Part shown: piece after piece, positions 44,473-53,286 of the stretch | How positions within the stretch are numbered: the stretch's first letter is position 1 | Layout of the letters: each line of letters starts with the position of its first letter | Source of the DNA: Exiguobacterium alkaliphilum 12/1 | GTDB taxonomy: Bacteria; Bacillota; Bacilli; Exiguobacteriales; Exiguobacteriaceae | Assembly (NCBI RefSeq): GCF_000714435.1 | Contig: NZ_JJMW01000063.1 | Span: forward strand, 84,249-148,248 | Direction: 5' to 3' | DNA length: 64,000 nt | The notes under the pieces: model-generated | Seen by the model: only the letters and a program-made list of their open reading frames with translations | Databases searched by the model: none | What the model was told of the DNA's origin: nothing | Made by a program: the position numbers and the translations under genes

Positions 44473-45666
44473 TTATTGGCGATTCTGTAATATTTGTCTC
44501 CATTGTTTCAATGCGTTGTTTCCATAGAACAAGACGCCACCGCGATAGAATTTTGAGCCAATCCAAAGGATGACGCCAATCGAGCCGAGCATGATTCCAA
44601 TCGACAGGGCGACTTCCCATACCGGCACGTCGACGAGCATGACCCGGAGGAACATGAGCATCGGTGTGAAGAACGGGACGAACGACAGAATCGCGACGAT
44701 CGGCGCGTCCGGATTATTCAAGCCGAACATGGCGGCGAGGAAACCAGCGACGAGGAGCATGATGACTGGCATCGTCATCTGTTGTGCCTCTTCGACACGG
44801 CTGACGAGCGAACCGAGAACGGCGAAGAGGGCCGCATACAGCAAATAACCGAGCGCGAAGAACGTTAAGAGATAGAGAACGGCGCGGGCGTTGCCGGCGT
44901 TGTCGATGACGGACTGGGCCATCTCGTTGCTCCGGGCACTGAAGTATCCGAAGCCGAGGAAGATACCGATTTGCAGAAGCGCGAGCGTCCCGATGGCCGA
45001 GATTTTCGCGAGCATGTGCGTCACCGGGTGCGTCGTCGAGATGATGAGCTCCATGACGCGTGACGATTTCTCCGTCGTGACCTCGGTCGAAATCATCGAC
45101 CCATACGTGATGATCGAGACGTATAGGAGCATGAGCATCACGTATACGAAGGCGAACGACGAGAACAGCTCGTCGGAGTTCTCCCCGCCGCGGCCGAGAT
45201 ACGATTCTTCGACCGGGATCGGCTCGTTGAGGGCGGCGATAACGGCCGGGTCGACATTCGCCGAATCGATCAACTCGGCGTTCCGCACTTCACGGAGCGC
45301 CGTCTGAAGGAGCGTCGTGAACTCAGTCTCCGGACGTTCCGACAAGACGCGGGCCGAATAGCCGTCGATGAAGGCGACGACCTCGTAATCACCGTTATCG
45401 AGTCCTGCCCGTGCTTCGTCCTCGGTGACGTTTGACGCCTCGACGTCTTCGTAGCCGAGCGACTGCATGACGGTAGCAAGTTCTACGTTCTCCGTGACGA
45501 GGAGCGCCTCCCCGCTGTCCGTGTCCGCGAAGTTTGATAGGATGCGATCGATGTTCGTGAAACCGAAGATGAAGAGGATCGTCAACAGCGTCGAGATGAG
45601 AAACGCCTTGGAACGAAGTTTCGAACGTAACGTGAACGAGTAGAGCGGTCCGAAGTTATGAAACAT
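44473..45666 (-). CDS. ABC transporter permease (NatB/YhaP-like)
   Basis: 397 residues. TM1 is at about 21-41, a large outer loop at 45-170 is followed by five more helices at about 173-380. The stretch VYVMLMLLYVSIITYGSMIS and TEKSSRVMELIISTTHP are typical of ABC-2 permeases of the NatB group. It partners the ATPase gene that overlaps its start by 11 bases. Probable efflux of a cation, peptide or drug. Confidence 0.88.
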   Translation of the reverse strand: MFHNFGPLYSFTLRSKLRSKAFLISTLLTILFIFGFTNIDRILSNFADTDSGEALLVTENVELATVMQSLGYEDVEASNVTEDEARAGLDNGDYEVVAFIDGYSARVLSERPETEFTTLLQTALREVRNAELIDSANVDPAVIAALNEPIPVEESYLGRGGENSDELFSSFAFVYVMLMLLYVSIITYGSMISTEVTTEKSSRVMELIISTTHPVTHMLAKISAIGTLALLQIGIFLGFGYFSARSNEMAQSVIDNAGNARAVLYLLTFFALGYLLYAALFAVLGSLVSRVEEAQQMTMPVIMLLVAGFLAAMFGLNNPDAPIVAILSFVPFFTPMLMFLRVMLVDVPVWEVALSIGIMLGSIGVILWIGSKFYRGGVLFYGNNALKQWRQILQNRQ

Positions 45667-46546
45667 GTTGGCCGACCTCCTTGATGAAGATGTCGTTCAG
45701 AGAAACAGGCTGGCGCATGAACGTCTTGACGGAAGCCCCCGCTTGGACGAGGGCGCCGAGCACGGCGTCACTGTCATCGAACGAGGCGAGGCGGACAAGG
45801 TGACCCGTTTTATGCGGTTCGACCGCGCGGACGACCGGGAGCGCCGTGACGACGTCGATTCGGTCCGTCTCAAGGAAGAGATCTGGCTCTTCGTATCGGG
45901 ACTTGATGGACGTCACGTCGCCGCTGACGACGGCGCGCCCACCCTTCAAGATGCCGATATGTTGGCACAGCTCCTCGACGTGCTCCATCCGGTGGCTCGA
46001 GAAGACGATTGTCGTCCCGGCGTCACGAAGGGCGAGCACTTCCCGCTTCAGAATTTCGACGTTCACGGGATCGAGCCCACTGAACGGCTCGTCTAAGATG
46101 AGGAGCTCCGGGTTGTGAATCAGCGCGGCGACGAGCTGGACTTTCTGCTGGTTTCCTTTTGACAGCTGCTCGACGCGCATCGTTTCATATTGAGGAATCT
46201 CGAGTCGTTCGAGCCACGACTTGACGGCTCGTTTCGCCTCGGCCGAGCGAATGCCTTTTAGACTTGCGAGAAAGACGAGCTGGTCGCGCACGGGCGACTT
46301 CGGATAGAGCCCGCGTTCTTCCGGCAAGTAGCCGACGAGGCGATGGTCGACGACACGCCCGTCCCACGAGATGTTGCCGTCGCTCGGTTTCAAGATGTCG
46401 AGGATCATTCGGAACGTCGTCGTCTTGCCGGCGCCGTTTGCTCCGAGTAACCCATACATCTCGCCTTTCGGTACGGTGAAGCTCAAGTCGTCGACGGCCG
46501 TGAAGTCGCCGAACTGCTTCGAGACGTGATCGATGTGTAATGTCAT
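45656..46546 (-). CDS. ABC transporter ATP-binding protein (NatA/YhaQ-like)
   Basis: 296 residues. Walker A is GANGAGKTTTF (about 34-44), the signature LSKGNQQKVQL, Walker B LLILDEPFSGLDP, followed by a C-terminal extension of about 80 residues common in this group. ATG at 46546 has GAAGGGGG upstream. Works with the permease encoded next. Confidence 0.92.
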   Translation of the reverse strand: MTLHIDHVSKQFGDFTAVDDLSFTVPKGEMYGLLGANGAGKTTTFRMILDILKPSDGNISWDGRVVDHRLVGYLPEERGLYPKSPVRDQLVFLASLKGIRSAEAKRAVKSWLERLEIPQYETMRVEQLSKGNQQKVQLVAALIHNPELLILDEPFSGLDPVNVEILKREVLALRDAGTTIVFSSHRMEHVEELCQHIGILKGGRAVVSGDVTSIKSRYEEPDLFLETDRIDVVTALPVVRAVEPHKTGHLVRLASFDDSDAVLGALVQAGASVKTFMRQPVSLNDIFIKEVGQHVS

Positions 46547-46628
46547 GTTTATACCCCCTTCAAAAAAGTGTCTACGCTTAGCGTACGCCTTCGTGAGCAA
46601 AAAGTTTCACATTTCTTCAAAAATGATT

Positions 46629-46646
46629 TATCTTGAAATCAAGATA
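46629..46646 (+). promoter_or_regulatory. MhqR-type operator
   Basis: TATCTTGA-AA-TCAAGATA is a perfect palindrome with 8-base arms. The Bacillus MhqR boxes have the form ATCTCGAATTCGAGAT and control mhq dioxygenase and hydrolase operons, so the match in both sequence and context is good. It lies 17 bases before the first start codon. No mhqR gene is in the window. Confidence 0.7.
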
Positions 46647-46663
46647 AAAAAGGAGGACATGAC

Positions 46664-47608
46664 ATGACACTGCAATCAGTGGGCATCCATCACATCTCGG
46701 CGATGGTGAAAGAGCCGCAACGGACCATCGACTTTTACGGTGACGTCCTCGGACTCCGTTTCGTCAAACAGACGGTCAACTTCGACGACCCGGGCACGTA
46801 TCATCTCTATTTCGGGGACGAGGAAGGCGCGCCGGGGACGGCCATCACGTTCTTCCCAATCCCAGGCTTGAATCAAGGCAGCGTCGGCAGTGGGCAGGTC
46901 GGCGTCACGGCGTACCTCGTGCCGGAAGGGAGCCTCTCGTTTTGGGAAGATCGCTTGAACGCGCATGGCATCCAGACGGTCGCGACCGAACGGTTCGGGG
47001 AGCCATCGCTCTTGTTCGAGGACCCGGACGGCCTCGTCGTCGAGCTCGTCGCCCGAAAGAGTTCGAAACACACGAAATGGGTCGTCCCCGGCATCACGCA
47101 AGCAGAGGCGATCACCGGGTTTGCCGGGGCGACGCTCTTGTCGAAACAGCCAGAAGCGACCGTCACACTCTTGACCGACCTGTTTGGTTTTAAAAAGCTA
47201 GGGGAAGATTCGGAATGGGTCCGACTCGTCGGTACGGCCGACTACGGCAACGTCATCGACGTGAAAAAGACCGTCCTCCCGAACGGGGTGCCGGGAACGG
47301 GGACGGTCCATCACATCGCCTGGCGCGTCACGGACGGAAGCGACTATGACAAATGGCAAGACGCCATCTTCGAGCGCGGGCTCCGCCCGACCGAGGTGAA
47401 GGAGCGGCACTATTTCCGCTCGGTCTACTTTCACGATGACGGGCGCATCTTGCACGAGCTCGCGACCGACGCGCCGGGCTTCCTCGTCGACGAGACGATG
47501 GAGTCGCTCGGTACATCGTTGAAACTGCCGGACTGGTTCGAGTCGAAGCGCGACGCCATCACGAAGACGTTACCCCCAATCACGATTCCAAAAGGAGAGA
47601 TACTATGA
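46664..47608 (+). CDS. Ring-cleaving dioxygenase of the MhqA/MhqO type
   Basis: 314 residues with two VOC (glyoxalase-fold) domains, about 5-140 and 150-285. VGIHHISAMVKEPQRTIDFY gives the first metal His, VHHIAWRVTD the second and HELATDAPGF a Glu. These proteins cleave hydroquinones or catechols and confer quinone resistance. AGGAGG precedes the ATG. The stop overlaps the next start by ATGA. Confidence 0.9.
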   Translation: MTLQSVGIHHISAMVKEPQRTIDFYGDVLGLRFVKQTVNFDDPGTYHLYFGDEEGAPGTAITFFPIPGLNQGSVGSGQVGVTAYLVPEGSLSFWEDRLNAHGIQTVATERFGEPSLLFEDPDGLVVELVARKSSKHTKWVVPGITQAEAITGFAGATLLSKQPEATVTLLTDLFGFKKLGEDSEWVRLVGTADYGNVIDVKKTVLPNGVPGTGTVHHIAWRVTDGSDYDKWQDAIFERGLRPTEVKERHYFRSVYFHDDGRILHELATDAPGFLVDETMESLGTSLKLPDWFESKRDAITKTLPPITIPKGEIL

Positions 47609-48204
47609 TTCATCAATTCATTAAAGGCACGACCGAGACGACATTCGTCCTCTTACACGGTACAGGCGGGACGGAGCAGGATTTGATTCCGCTCGCGAAA
47701 GAATTGAACGCGGACGCCAACATTTTGACGCTCCGGGGCGACGTCCTCGAGAACGGGATGTCACGCTTCTTCCGCCGCCACGCGGAAGGTGTGCTCGACT
47801 TGGAAGATTTGAAGAAGCAGACGGAACGCTTCCTCGCCTTCCTCTACGAGGCGGCCACGGAGTATGGGATTGACCGCGACAAGATGATCCCGCTCGGCTA
47901 TTCGAACGGGGCGAACTTGATTGGCTCGGCGCTCTATCGTCAGAACGCGTTCCACGCGTCGCTGTTGTTCCATCCGATGGTGCCGGACCGTTCGCTCACG
48001 CTCCCGAGCCTTTCCGGCGCGAACGTATTCATCTCGGCGGGGGAACGGGATCCGATTTGCCCGAAAACAGAAACAGAAGAGCTCACATCGACGCTCCGGA
48101 CAGCCGGGGCGGACGTTGAACTCTTCTATCACGGAGGCGGGCATGAACTGCGGATGGAGGAAGTCGAGGCGGCCCGGACATGGGTCGCGTCATTCATCGG
48201 CTGA
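47605..48204 (+). CDS. mhqD: MhqD-like hydrolase (carboxylesterase/phospholipase family)
   Basis: 199 residues, a small alpha/beta hydrolase. HGTGGTEQDL is the oxyanion loop, GYSNGANL carries the nucleophile Ser, SAGERDPICP the Asp, and GGGHELRM the His. Bacillus MhqD is encoded with MhqO under MhqR, exactly as here. Its exact substrate is unknown. It converges on the next gene with two bases between stops. Confidence 0.85.
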   Translation: MIHQFIKGTTETTFVLLHGTGGTEQDLIPLAKELNADANILTLRGDVLENGMSRFFRRHAEGVLDLEDLKKQTERFLAFLYEAATEYGIDRDKMIPLGYSNGANLIGSALYRQNAFHASLLFHPMVPDRSLTLPSLSGANVFISAGERDPICPKTETEELTSTLRTAGADVELFYHGGGHELRMEEVEAARTWVASFIG

Positions 48205-48206
48205 CC

Positions 48207-48701
48207 TTACGCCATCTTCTTCGGCTTCGATGTCGATGGCCGCGAGTAGACGACGAGGACACCCCGGTCAATCAAATAGGCGGCGAACAGACGTTTCGCC
48301 TCTTCAGAACGGACAGTTCGGTCGATGTGGACATACAATCGGCCGAGCTTTTTTTGTGACGTGCGGGTGAGGAGCCAAATCGAGTCGAGCGTATATTCCC
48401 AGTTCTTCAGCGTATCGGGCCCGATGTAGAGGTAACGGTTCGCGGTGCGTTCGAGCAAGTAGTTGAGCCACCAGACGTCCCGGGCGAGCTTCATGACGAC
48501 ACCGGTCAAGAACGTGATGCCGATGAAAAAGAGTGTAGACAGAAACGGATGCATGTCGGTGAACCGGTCGCGCAACGGTTCGAAGGCGACGAGGAACAGT
48601 CCGACGGAAAAGGCGCCGATGAACCACCAGAATCCGAAGTTAGAGAATGATCGTTTCGGGTCGTGGACCATGTGGTGGCGGTTACGGATGACGGAAGACA
48701 T
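48207..48701 (-). CDS. Hypothetical two-helix membrane protein
   Basis: 164 residues. Two transmembrane helices at about 22-42 and 52-73, then a cytoplasmic domain of about 90 residues with ANRYLYIGPDTLKNWEYTLD and a basic tail. No family recognised. AAGGAGGTG precedes the ATG. Confidence 0.65.
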   Translation of the reverse strand: MSSVIRNRHHMVHDPKRSFSNFGFWWFIGAFSVGLFLVAFEPLRDRFTDMHPFLSTLFFIGITFLTGVVMKLARDVWWLNYLLERTANRYLYIGPDTLKNWEYTLDSIWLLTRTSQKKLGRLYVHIDRTVRSEEAKRLFAAYLIDRGVLVVYSRPSTSKPKKMA

Positions 48702-48956
48702 TCTCTACACCTCCTTTTTAGAATATTCAGACTATTTAGTAAAACTACTATACTATACATTACCCAAACTCGTCTATTTGAATACGCGGCAAACGTGCTT
48801 ACACGTGAGCATTTTTTGAAGAAATCGCTTGCAACGGATAAAACGTGGGAATGATGACAGTGACGTCATCGTTTTTTTGTGAAATCGTAATTTCCGTACG
48901 CAGAAAAATCGGCTATGATGAGTGAGGAAAAATTAGATAGAACTTGAGGAATGTTT

Positions 48957-50012
48957 ATGCGAAACCATTGGTACGACAATATTAAAGGCGTGCTCGTCTT
49001 GCTCGTCGTCTTCGGTCACTTGCTGACCGATGTGCGCGGCGCCTATGACGACCTGTTGCCGAATTGGATTTATTTGTTCTTATACACGTTTCATATGCCG
49101 TTGTTCATCATGCTGAGCGGTTACTTTTTCCGGGAGAACCGTTATTTGCGCGTCATCCAGCTGTTCGTCGTCTACGTCATCTGGCAAGTCATTCTCGGGT
49201 CGTGGTTCGCCTTCACCGAGGGTATCCCGCTTTTGTCGATTGACAATCCGGGTCTGAACGTCTTGAAGCCGTATTGGGCGCTCTGGTACTTGATGGCGAT
49301 CATCATCTGGTACGTCATCACCCCGTACGTCACCCAGTTGAAAGGCTACGTCCTCTATGCGCTCTTGTTCGCGCTCCTTTTCGGCTTCCAAGCTGAGTCG
49401 ACCGGCTTTTTCGCCTTGCGTAAGGTCATCATGTTTTATCCGTTCTTCTTAATCGGCAACTGGATGAGCGAGCGCAATACGTTGAACTTCTTCGAACTGC
49501 CGAAGCGGGCCGAGCAGCGCAACCGTTACCGACTCGGCGGAGCAGCCGTCTTCACGACACTCACGCTCGGGTTGCTCGCCTCGATGAGCTTCCAGCGCAC
49601 GGACGCGTTCTATCATGTCGGCAACTTGTTCAAGTTCCGCTTCGCCTACGAGACGGCTGTGCCGGAGGCGATTTGGAGCGGGCCGTTCGCGTTCCTCATC
49701 GTCTACACGGTGTCGCTCCTCATGGCGATCAGCTTCGCGCTCATCGTGCCGGGACGTGAGCTGCCGCTCTTCACCCGGGCCGGGAAGTATAGCCTGTACG
49801 TCTATTTGGTGCACGTCTTCTTGGTCGTCGCCTGGAAGGCGTTCATCCCGGCCGCGTTCATGCCGACGTCGTGGCAACAGCTCCTCGTCTTGTTCGGGGT
49901 GTCACTCCTCATCGTCGCGGTCATCATCAGCCCGCCGGTCGTGCGCTTGTTGCGCCCGCTCGTCGAGATTGACGTCCGCCGCGCGCAGGACGAACGGGCG
50001 ACAAAGGCGTAA
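48957..50012 (+). CDS. Acyltransferase-3 family membrane protein
   Basis: 351 residues with about ten transmembrane helices. The start NHWYDNIKGVLVLLVVFGHL contains the catalytic-type His of acyltransferase-3 proteins, and YTFHMPLFIMLSGYFF follows. The family O-acetylates polysaccharides at the cell surface; the N-terminus is most like fucose-4-O-acetylase types. ATG at 48957 has GAGGA upstream; ATG at 48951 is too close to it. Confidence 0.85.
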   Translation: MRNHWYDNIKGVLVLLVVFGHLLTDVRGAYDDLLPNWIYLFLYTFHMPLFIMLSGYFFRENRYLRVIQLFVVYVIWQVILGSWFAFTEGIPLLSIDNPGLNVLKPYWALWYLMAIIIWYVITPYVTQLKGYVLYALLFALLFGFQAESTGFFALRKVIMFYPFFLIGNWMSERNTLNFFELPKRAEQRNRYRLGGAAVFTTLTLGLLASMSFQRTDAFYHVGNLFKFRFAYETAVPEAIWSGPFAFLIVYTVSLLMAISFALIVPGRELPLFTRAGKYSLYVYLVHVFLVVAWKAFIPAAFMPTSWQQLLVLFGVSLLIVAVIISPPVVRLLRPLVEIDVRRAQDERATKA

Positions 50013-50086
50013 ACCCTTTTCTAAACGAGCGTTTTCCGCTACACTTTAAAGTAGGGTAACGAAACTAGAGCTAAGGAAGTGACACC

Positions 50087-50422
50087 ATGCCATACGGAAA
50101 TGGAATGAACAGTACTGAAGGAGCCGTCAACGTCTCACGCCACGTCGTGGAAATGATTGCCGCGGTCGCGGTGAAAGAGACGAAGCACGTCTCGTTCACA
50201 CAGGAAGACACGAAGTTGTCGGAGCGTGCGCTCATGAAGCACGTGAAAGTCGACGAGACCGAGGAAGGCGTCGTCATCCAGCTCGCGGTCTTCGTCGCGT
50301 ACGGCCAGTCGATCATCAAGACGGTCACGGCCGTCCAAGAACGCATCACGCAAGACATGGACACGATGCTCGCGATGACGCCGCTCGCGGTCAACGTGAA
50401 AGTCGTCGGCATCCAATTATAA
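50087..50422 (+). CDS. Asp23/Gls24-family envelope stress protein
   Basis: 111 residues. The family pattern VNVSRHVVEMIAAVAVKE at the N-terminus and FVAYGQSIIKTVTAVQERI in the second half is clear. Members are abundant cytoplasmic proteins tied to cell-envelope homeostasis. AAGGAAG precedes the ATG. Single gene. Confidence 0.88.
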   Translation: MPYGNGMNSTEGAVNVSRHVVEMIAAVAVKETKHVSFTQEDTKLSERALMKHVKVDETEEGVVIQLAVFVAYGQSIIKTVTAVQERITQDMDTMLAMTPLAVNVKVVGIQL

Positions 50423-50429
50423 GGATCGG

Positions 50430-50458
50430 GAGAGGGGCGATGTGCTCCTCTTTTTATT
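50430..50458 (+). terminator. Terminator of the Asp23-family gene
   Basis: AGAGGGGC and GCTCCTCT pair with a G-U around GATGT, followed by a long T-rich run. Confidence 0.8.
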
Positions 50459-50466
50459 TTTTTCTG

Positions 50467-50533
50467 CGAAAGCGGTTGCATAGATGAACCGATATCCGAT
50501 ATAATAGAAATCGAACAAGTGCAACCGTTTGCA
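50467..50533 (+). promoter_or_regulatory. pgmB promoter flanked by two LacI-type operators
   Basis: TTGCAT (50476-50481) and TATAAT (50500-50505) with an 18-base spacer form a sigma-A promoter. CGAAAGCGGTTGCA (50467-50480) overlaps the -35, and TGCAACCGTTTGCA (50520-50533) lies just after the transcription start. Both are CG-centred palindromes of the LacI/CcpA type; the second resembles MalR-type boxes. Confidence 0.65.
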
Positions 50534-50621
50534 TCGATGACCAACGAGCAGCGGGTACTTGTCAAGTTCCCTAAATGTAGTCTGACGACAAAAACATTTG
50601 AAGGAAAGGCGGAAAGCATGT

Positions 50622-51287
50622 ATGTCAACGATTGAAGCAGTCATTTTCGATTTGGACGGTGTCATCACCGACACCGCGGAGTACCATTACCTCGCTTGGA
50701 AACAACTCGGAGAAGAGCTCGGCATTCCCTTTGACCGTGAGTTCAATGAGACGCTAAAAGGCGTGAGTCGCACCGACTCGCTCGAACGCATCCTCGCGCT
50801 CGGCGGACGGCAGGCTGACTTCACACCGGCTGAAAAAGCGGAACTCGCGGACAAGAAGAACGAGCATTACGTTGAACTCATTCAGCACATCTCTTCTGAC
50901 GATCTGCTCCCAGGCATCGTTTCATTCCTCGATGAAATCAAAGAGGCGGGACTCAAAATCGGAATGGCATCTGCTTCAAAGAACGCATTCGCGGTCGTTG
51001 ACGCACTTGGTGTCCGTCATTACTTCGACCACATTGTCGATGCAGCAACTGTCGCCGATTCGAAACCACATCCCGAAGTGTTTTTGAAGGCTGCCTCTGC
51101 CCTTGGCGTGAAACCCGAACATGCCATCGGCGTTGAAGACGCAGCCGCAGGCGTGACTGCGATTAAAGCGGCAAACATGTTTGCTGTCGCCGTCGGGGAC
51201 GAGTCGATGCTCGGTCATGCAGACCTCATCGTCTCTTCAACCGACGAACTCTCGCTCGGACGCATCCTCGAACGCGTCGGAGCGTAA
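50622..51287 (+). CDS. pgmB: Beta-phosphoglucomutase
   Basis: 221 residues of the HAD superfamily. The nucleophile Asp10 and acid/base Asp12 are in FDLDGVITDTAEYHY, with the cap residues in GVSRTDSLERIL, Ser/Lys in ASASKN and DSKPHPEVF, and the acidic GVEDAAAGV. It converts beta-glucose-1-phosphate to glucose-6-phosphate, normally after a maltose or trehalose phosphorylase. No phosphorylase is in the window; the trehalose genes at 58-62 kb use the hydrolytic route. AAGGCGG precedes the ATG. Confidence 0.92.
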   Translation: MSTIEAVIFDLDGVITDTAEYHYLAWKQLGEELGIPFDREFNETLKGVSRTDSLERILALGGRQADFTPAEKAELADKKNEHYVELIQHISSDDLLPGIVSFLDEIKEAGLKIGMASASKNAFAVVDALGVRHYFDHIVDAATVADSKPHPEVFLKAASALGVKPEHAIGVEDAAAGVTAIKAANMFAVAVGDESMLGHADLIVSSTDELSLGRILERVGA

Positions 51288-51308
51288 AGACTACAATCAT
51301 CTTCCGTG

Positions 51309-51346
51309 AGACGGCGACTGCCCCGAACAGTCGCCGTCTTTATTTA
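51309..51346 (+). terminator. Terminator of pgmB
   Basis: AGACGGCGACTG and CAGTCGCCGTCT form a perfect 12-bp stem around CCCCGAA, followed by a T-rich run. Confidence 0.9.
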
Positions 51347-51503
51347 GGTATAAAGTCCCGAATAGACAGAAATGCCCAAAAACAGATGACAAGGACGTTA
51401 CAAATCCGTTACACTTTTATATGGAAACAAGGAATTATTAGAAATTCTTGATTTAAAATAGGTAATCAAGGGTTTTAAATGGAATGTAGAAGGGGATTTG
51501 TGC

Positions 51504-51917
51504 ATGGAAACCACGAACATCAACGAGCACATCTATCGGGAACTGATGGAAATCGAGGAGTCGTATCGACAATTGCAGCGCCGTGCTGAGTATTTGATCG
51601 CAGAACTGAGCCGGGACAAACGTGAAGACGAGATGATGCTCGATGCGACGAAACGGCTGCGTCCGCGCCGCGTCAACCAACGTTATCCGCTTGAGGTGTA
51701 CGTCCATCAAGTGACGGACCTCTTAAAAGAACGGAAGACGATGAGCGTACGGGACATCCAAATGGAGCTCGAGCTCCGTTACCGGCACCATATCAGCAAC
51801 ATCTATCAGCTGATGGTGAAAATCGAGTCGGTCAATCCAGAGATTAAGAAGATTGGCCGCGGCCTGTATACATATGAAACAGCTGAGAACGTCACGACGG
51901 AACCAGCGCACGCATGA
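51504..51917 (+). CDS. Hypothetical protein with a possible winged-helix C-terminus
   Basis: 137 residues. An N-terminal coiled coil (about 5-40, HIYRELMEIEESYRQLQRRA) is followed by a basic linker (TKRLRPRRVNQRYP) and a C-terminal part with VHQVTDLLKERKTMSVRDIQ and IYQLMVKIESVNPEI that resembles a winged helix. It may bind DNA. AAGGGG precedes the ATG at 51504. It sits alone before tagO. Confidence 0.62.
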   Translation: METTNINEHIYRELMEIEESYRQLQRRAEYLIAELSRDKREDEMMLDATKRLRPRRVNQRYPLEVYVHQVTDLLKERKTMSVRDIQMELELRYRHHISNIYQLMVKIESVNPEIKKIGRGLYTYETAENVTTEPAHA

Positions 51918-51921
51918 CGGT

Positions 51922-51953
51922 AGCCCGACGAAGTACTCGTCGGGCTTTCTTGC
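51922..51953 (+). terminator. Terminator of the 51.5-kb gene
   Basis: AGCCCGACGA pairs with TCGTCGGGCT around AGTACT-like sequence, followed by T-rich DNA. Confidence 0.85.
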
Positions 51954-52042
51954 TTGTAACATTTCTGATACGATTTCGGTGACTGGATTTATGCTATAAT
52001 TCGCCAGAGTCTATTTTTTAACGAGAGAGGAACGGTTGGCCC

Positions 52043-53101
52043 ATGTTATGGATTGCCATGTTGGTCAGTTTTGTGATGGCCATGTTGATCACGCCGCTCG
52101 TACGCCGCTTCGCGTACTTGATTGGCGCGGTCGACCACCCGAACGCCCGAAAAGTACATGTGCGGACGATGCCACGCATCGGTGGTCTTGCCATCTTCAT
52201 CGCGTTTTTGATCGGTTACGCCCTGTTGCTTCCGGCGAGCCGATACAATGACGCCATCTTGATTGGTGCCGTCGTCATCGTCTTGACCGGCCTCATCGAC
52301 GACCGGTTCCAACTGTCGGCCCGCGTCAAGTTGATGGGGCAGATGATCGCGACCGTCGTCGTCCTCAACTCGGGCATGCGGATTGAGATGATCAACTTGC
52401 CGTTCGACCAACAGCTTTACCTCGGCTCATGGAGCATCCCCGTGACCGTGCTCTGGCTGATTGGAATCACGAACGCCATCAACTTGATTGACGGCCTCGA
52501 CGGCCTCGCAGCCGGTGTCTCGAGCATCGCGCTCGGGACGATTGCCGTGCTCGCCATCATCCAAGGCAACGTCTATTTGACGATGATGGCGCTGCTCCTG
52601 CTCGCGAGCACGCTCGGCTTCCTCGTGCATAACTTTTATCCGGCGAAGATTTTCATGGGCGACACCGGGGCGCTGTTCCTCGGTTATATGCTCGCCGTGT
52701 TCTCGCTCATCGGCTTCAAGAACGTGACGCTGTTCTCGCTCGTCGTGCCGGTCCTCTTGCTCGGCTTGCCGATCTCGGACACGATTTTCGCCATCGTTCG
52801 CCGGCTCGTCCAAGGACGGCCGCCGATGTCGCCGGACAAGTCGCACATGCACCACCAACTGATCGATATGGGGTTCACGACGCGCCAAGCAGTGCTCCTC
52901 ATGTACGGGATGACGCTCTTCTTCGGCATCGCCTCGATTCTGTTCGCGAAGACGACGATGCTCGGCGCCGTCATCACGTTCGTCATCGTCTTGATCGTCA
53001 TCGAGCTCATCGTCGAGTCGACCGAATTGATTCATCCGAACTATAAACCGCTCATCCAGACGTCCCGGCGCTTGCTCGGTCGGACGAAGGCGGCGGATTA
53101 A
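52043..53101 (+). CDS. tagO: UDP-GlcNAc:undecaprenyl-phosphate GlcNAc-1-phosphate transferase
   Basis: 352 residues, about eleven transmembrane helices, of the MraY/WecA/TagO family. Landmarks are the early DHPNARKVHVRTMPRIGGLA, the Asp pair in GLIDDRF, NAINLIDGLDGLAAG, FMGDTGALFLGY and the His-rich DKSHMHHQLIDMG. It starts wall teichoic acid synthesis by making lipid-linked GlcNAc. Neighbours LCP, yigZ and degSU match the Bacillus tagO region. Confidence 0.92.
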   Translation: MLWIAMLVSFVMAMLITPLVRRFAYLIGAVDHPNARKVHVRTMPRIGGLAIFIAFLIGYALLLPASRYNDAILIGAVVIVLTGLIDDRFQLSARVKLMGQMIATVVVLNSGMRIEMINLPFDQQLYLGSWSIPVTVLWLIGITNAINLIDGLDGLAAGVSSIALGTIAVLAIIQGNVYLTMMALLLLASTLGFLVHNFYPAKIFMGDTGALFLGYMLAVFSLIGFKNVTLFSLVVPVLLLGLPISDTIFAIVRRLVQGRPPMSPDKSHMHHQLIDMGFTTRQAVLLMYGMTLFFGIASILFAKTTMLGAVITFVIVLIVIELIVESTELIHPNYKPLIQTSRRLLGRTKAAD

Positions 53102-53158
53102 ACCGGAAACGACCGTGTGAAGCCCCGCGGCAGCTTGTTGACTAACATCAATAAAATC

Positions 53159-53246
53159 GCTCGTCCTTCCGGCGCCCACGCTTTCCGCAGGCAATCCCGG
53201 AGCCGCATCGCGACTTGCGTCGCTGCTGGGTCTCCGTCGGACGAGC
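53159..53246. repeat. Structured dispersed repeat, copy A
   Basis: Bounded by GCTCGTCC (53159-53166) and GGACGAGC (53239-53246), which pair. The core GAGCCGCATCGCGAC and CGTCGCTGCTGGGTCTC is shared almost exactly with copy B at 58902-58999. The pattern (ACGCTTTCC ... GAGCC ... GCTGGGTCTC) resembles dispersed repeats that I know from Bacillaceae genomes. Confidence 0.7.
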
Positions 53247-53247
53247 A

Positions 53248-53286
53248 ACACAAACGGTCGCCATCGGGCGGCCGTTTGTGTTTTTC
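53248..53286 (+). terminator. Terminator of tagO
   Basis: ACACAAACGG and CCGTTTGTGT enclose an inner GTCGCC...GGGCGGC pairing and are followed by five T. The remaining spacer 53287-53362 shows only a small GAGGTCT/AGACCTC hairpin. Confidence 0.85.
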
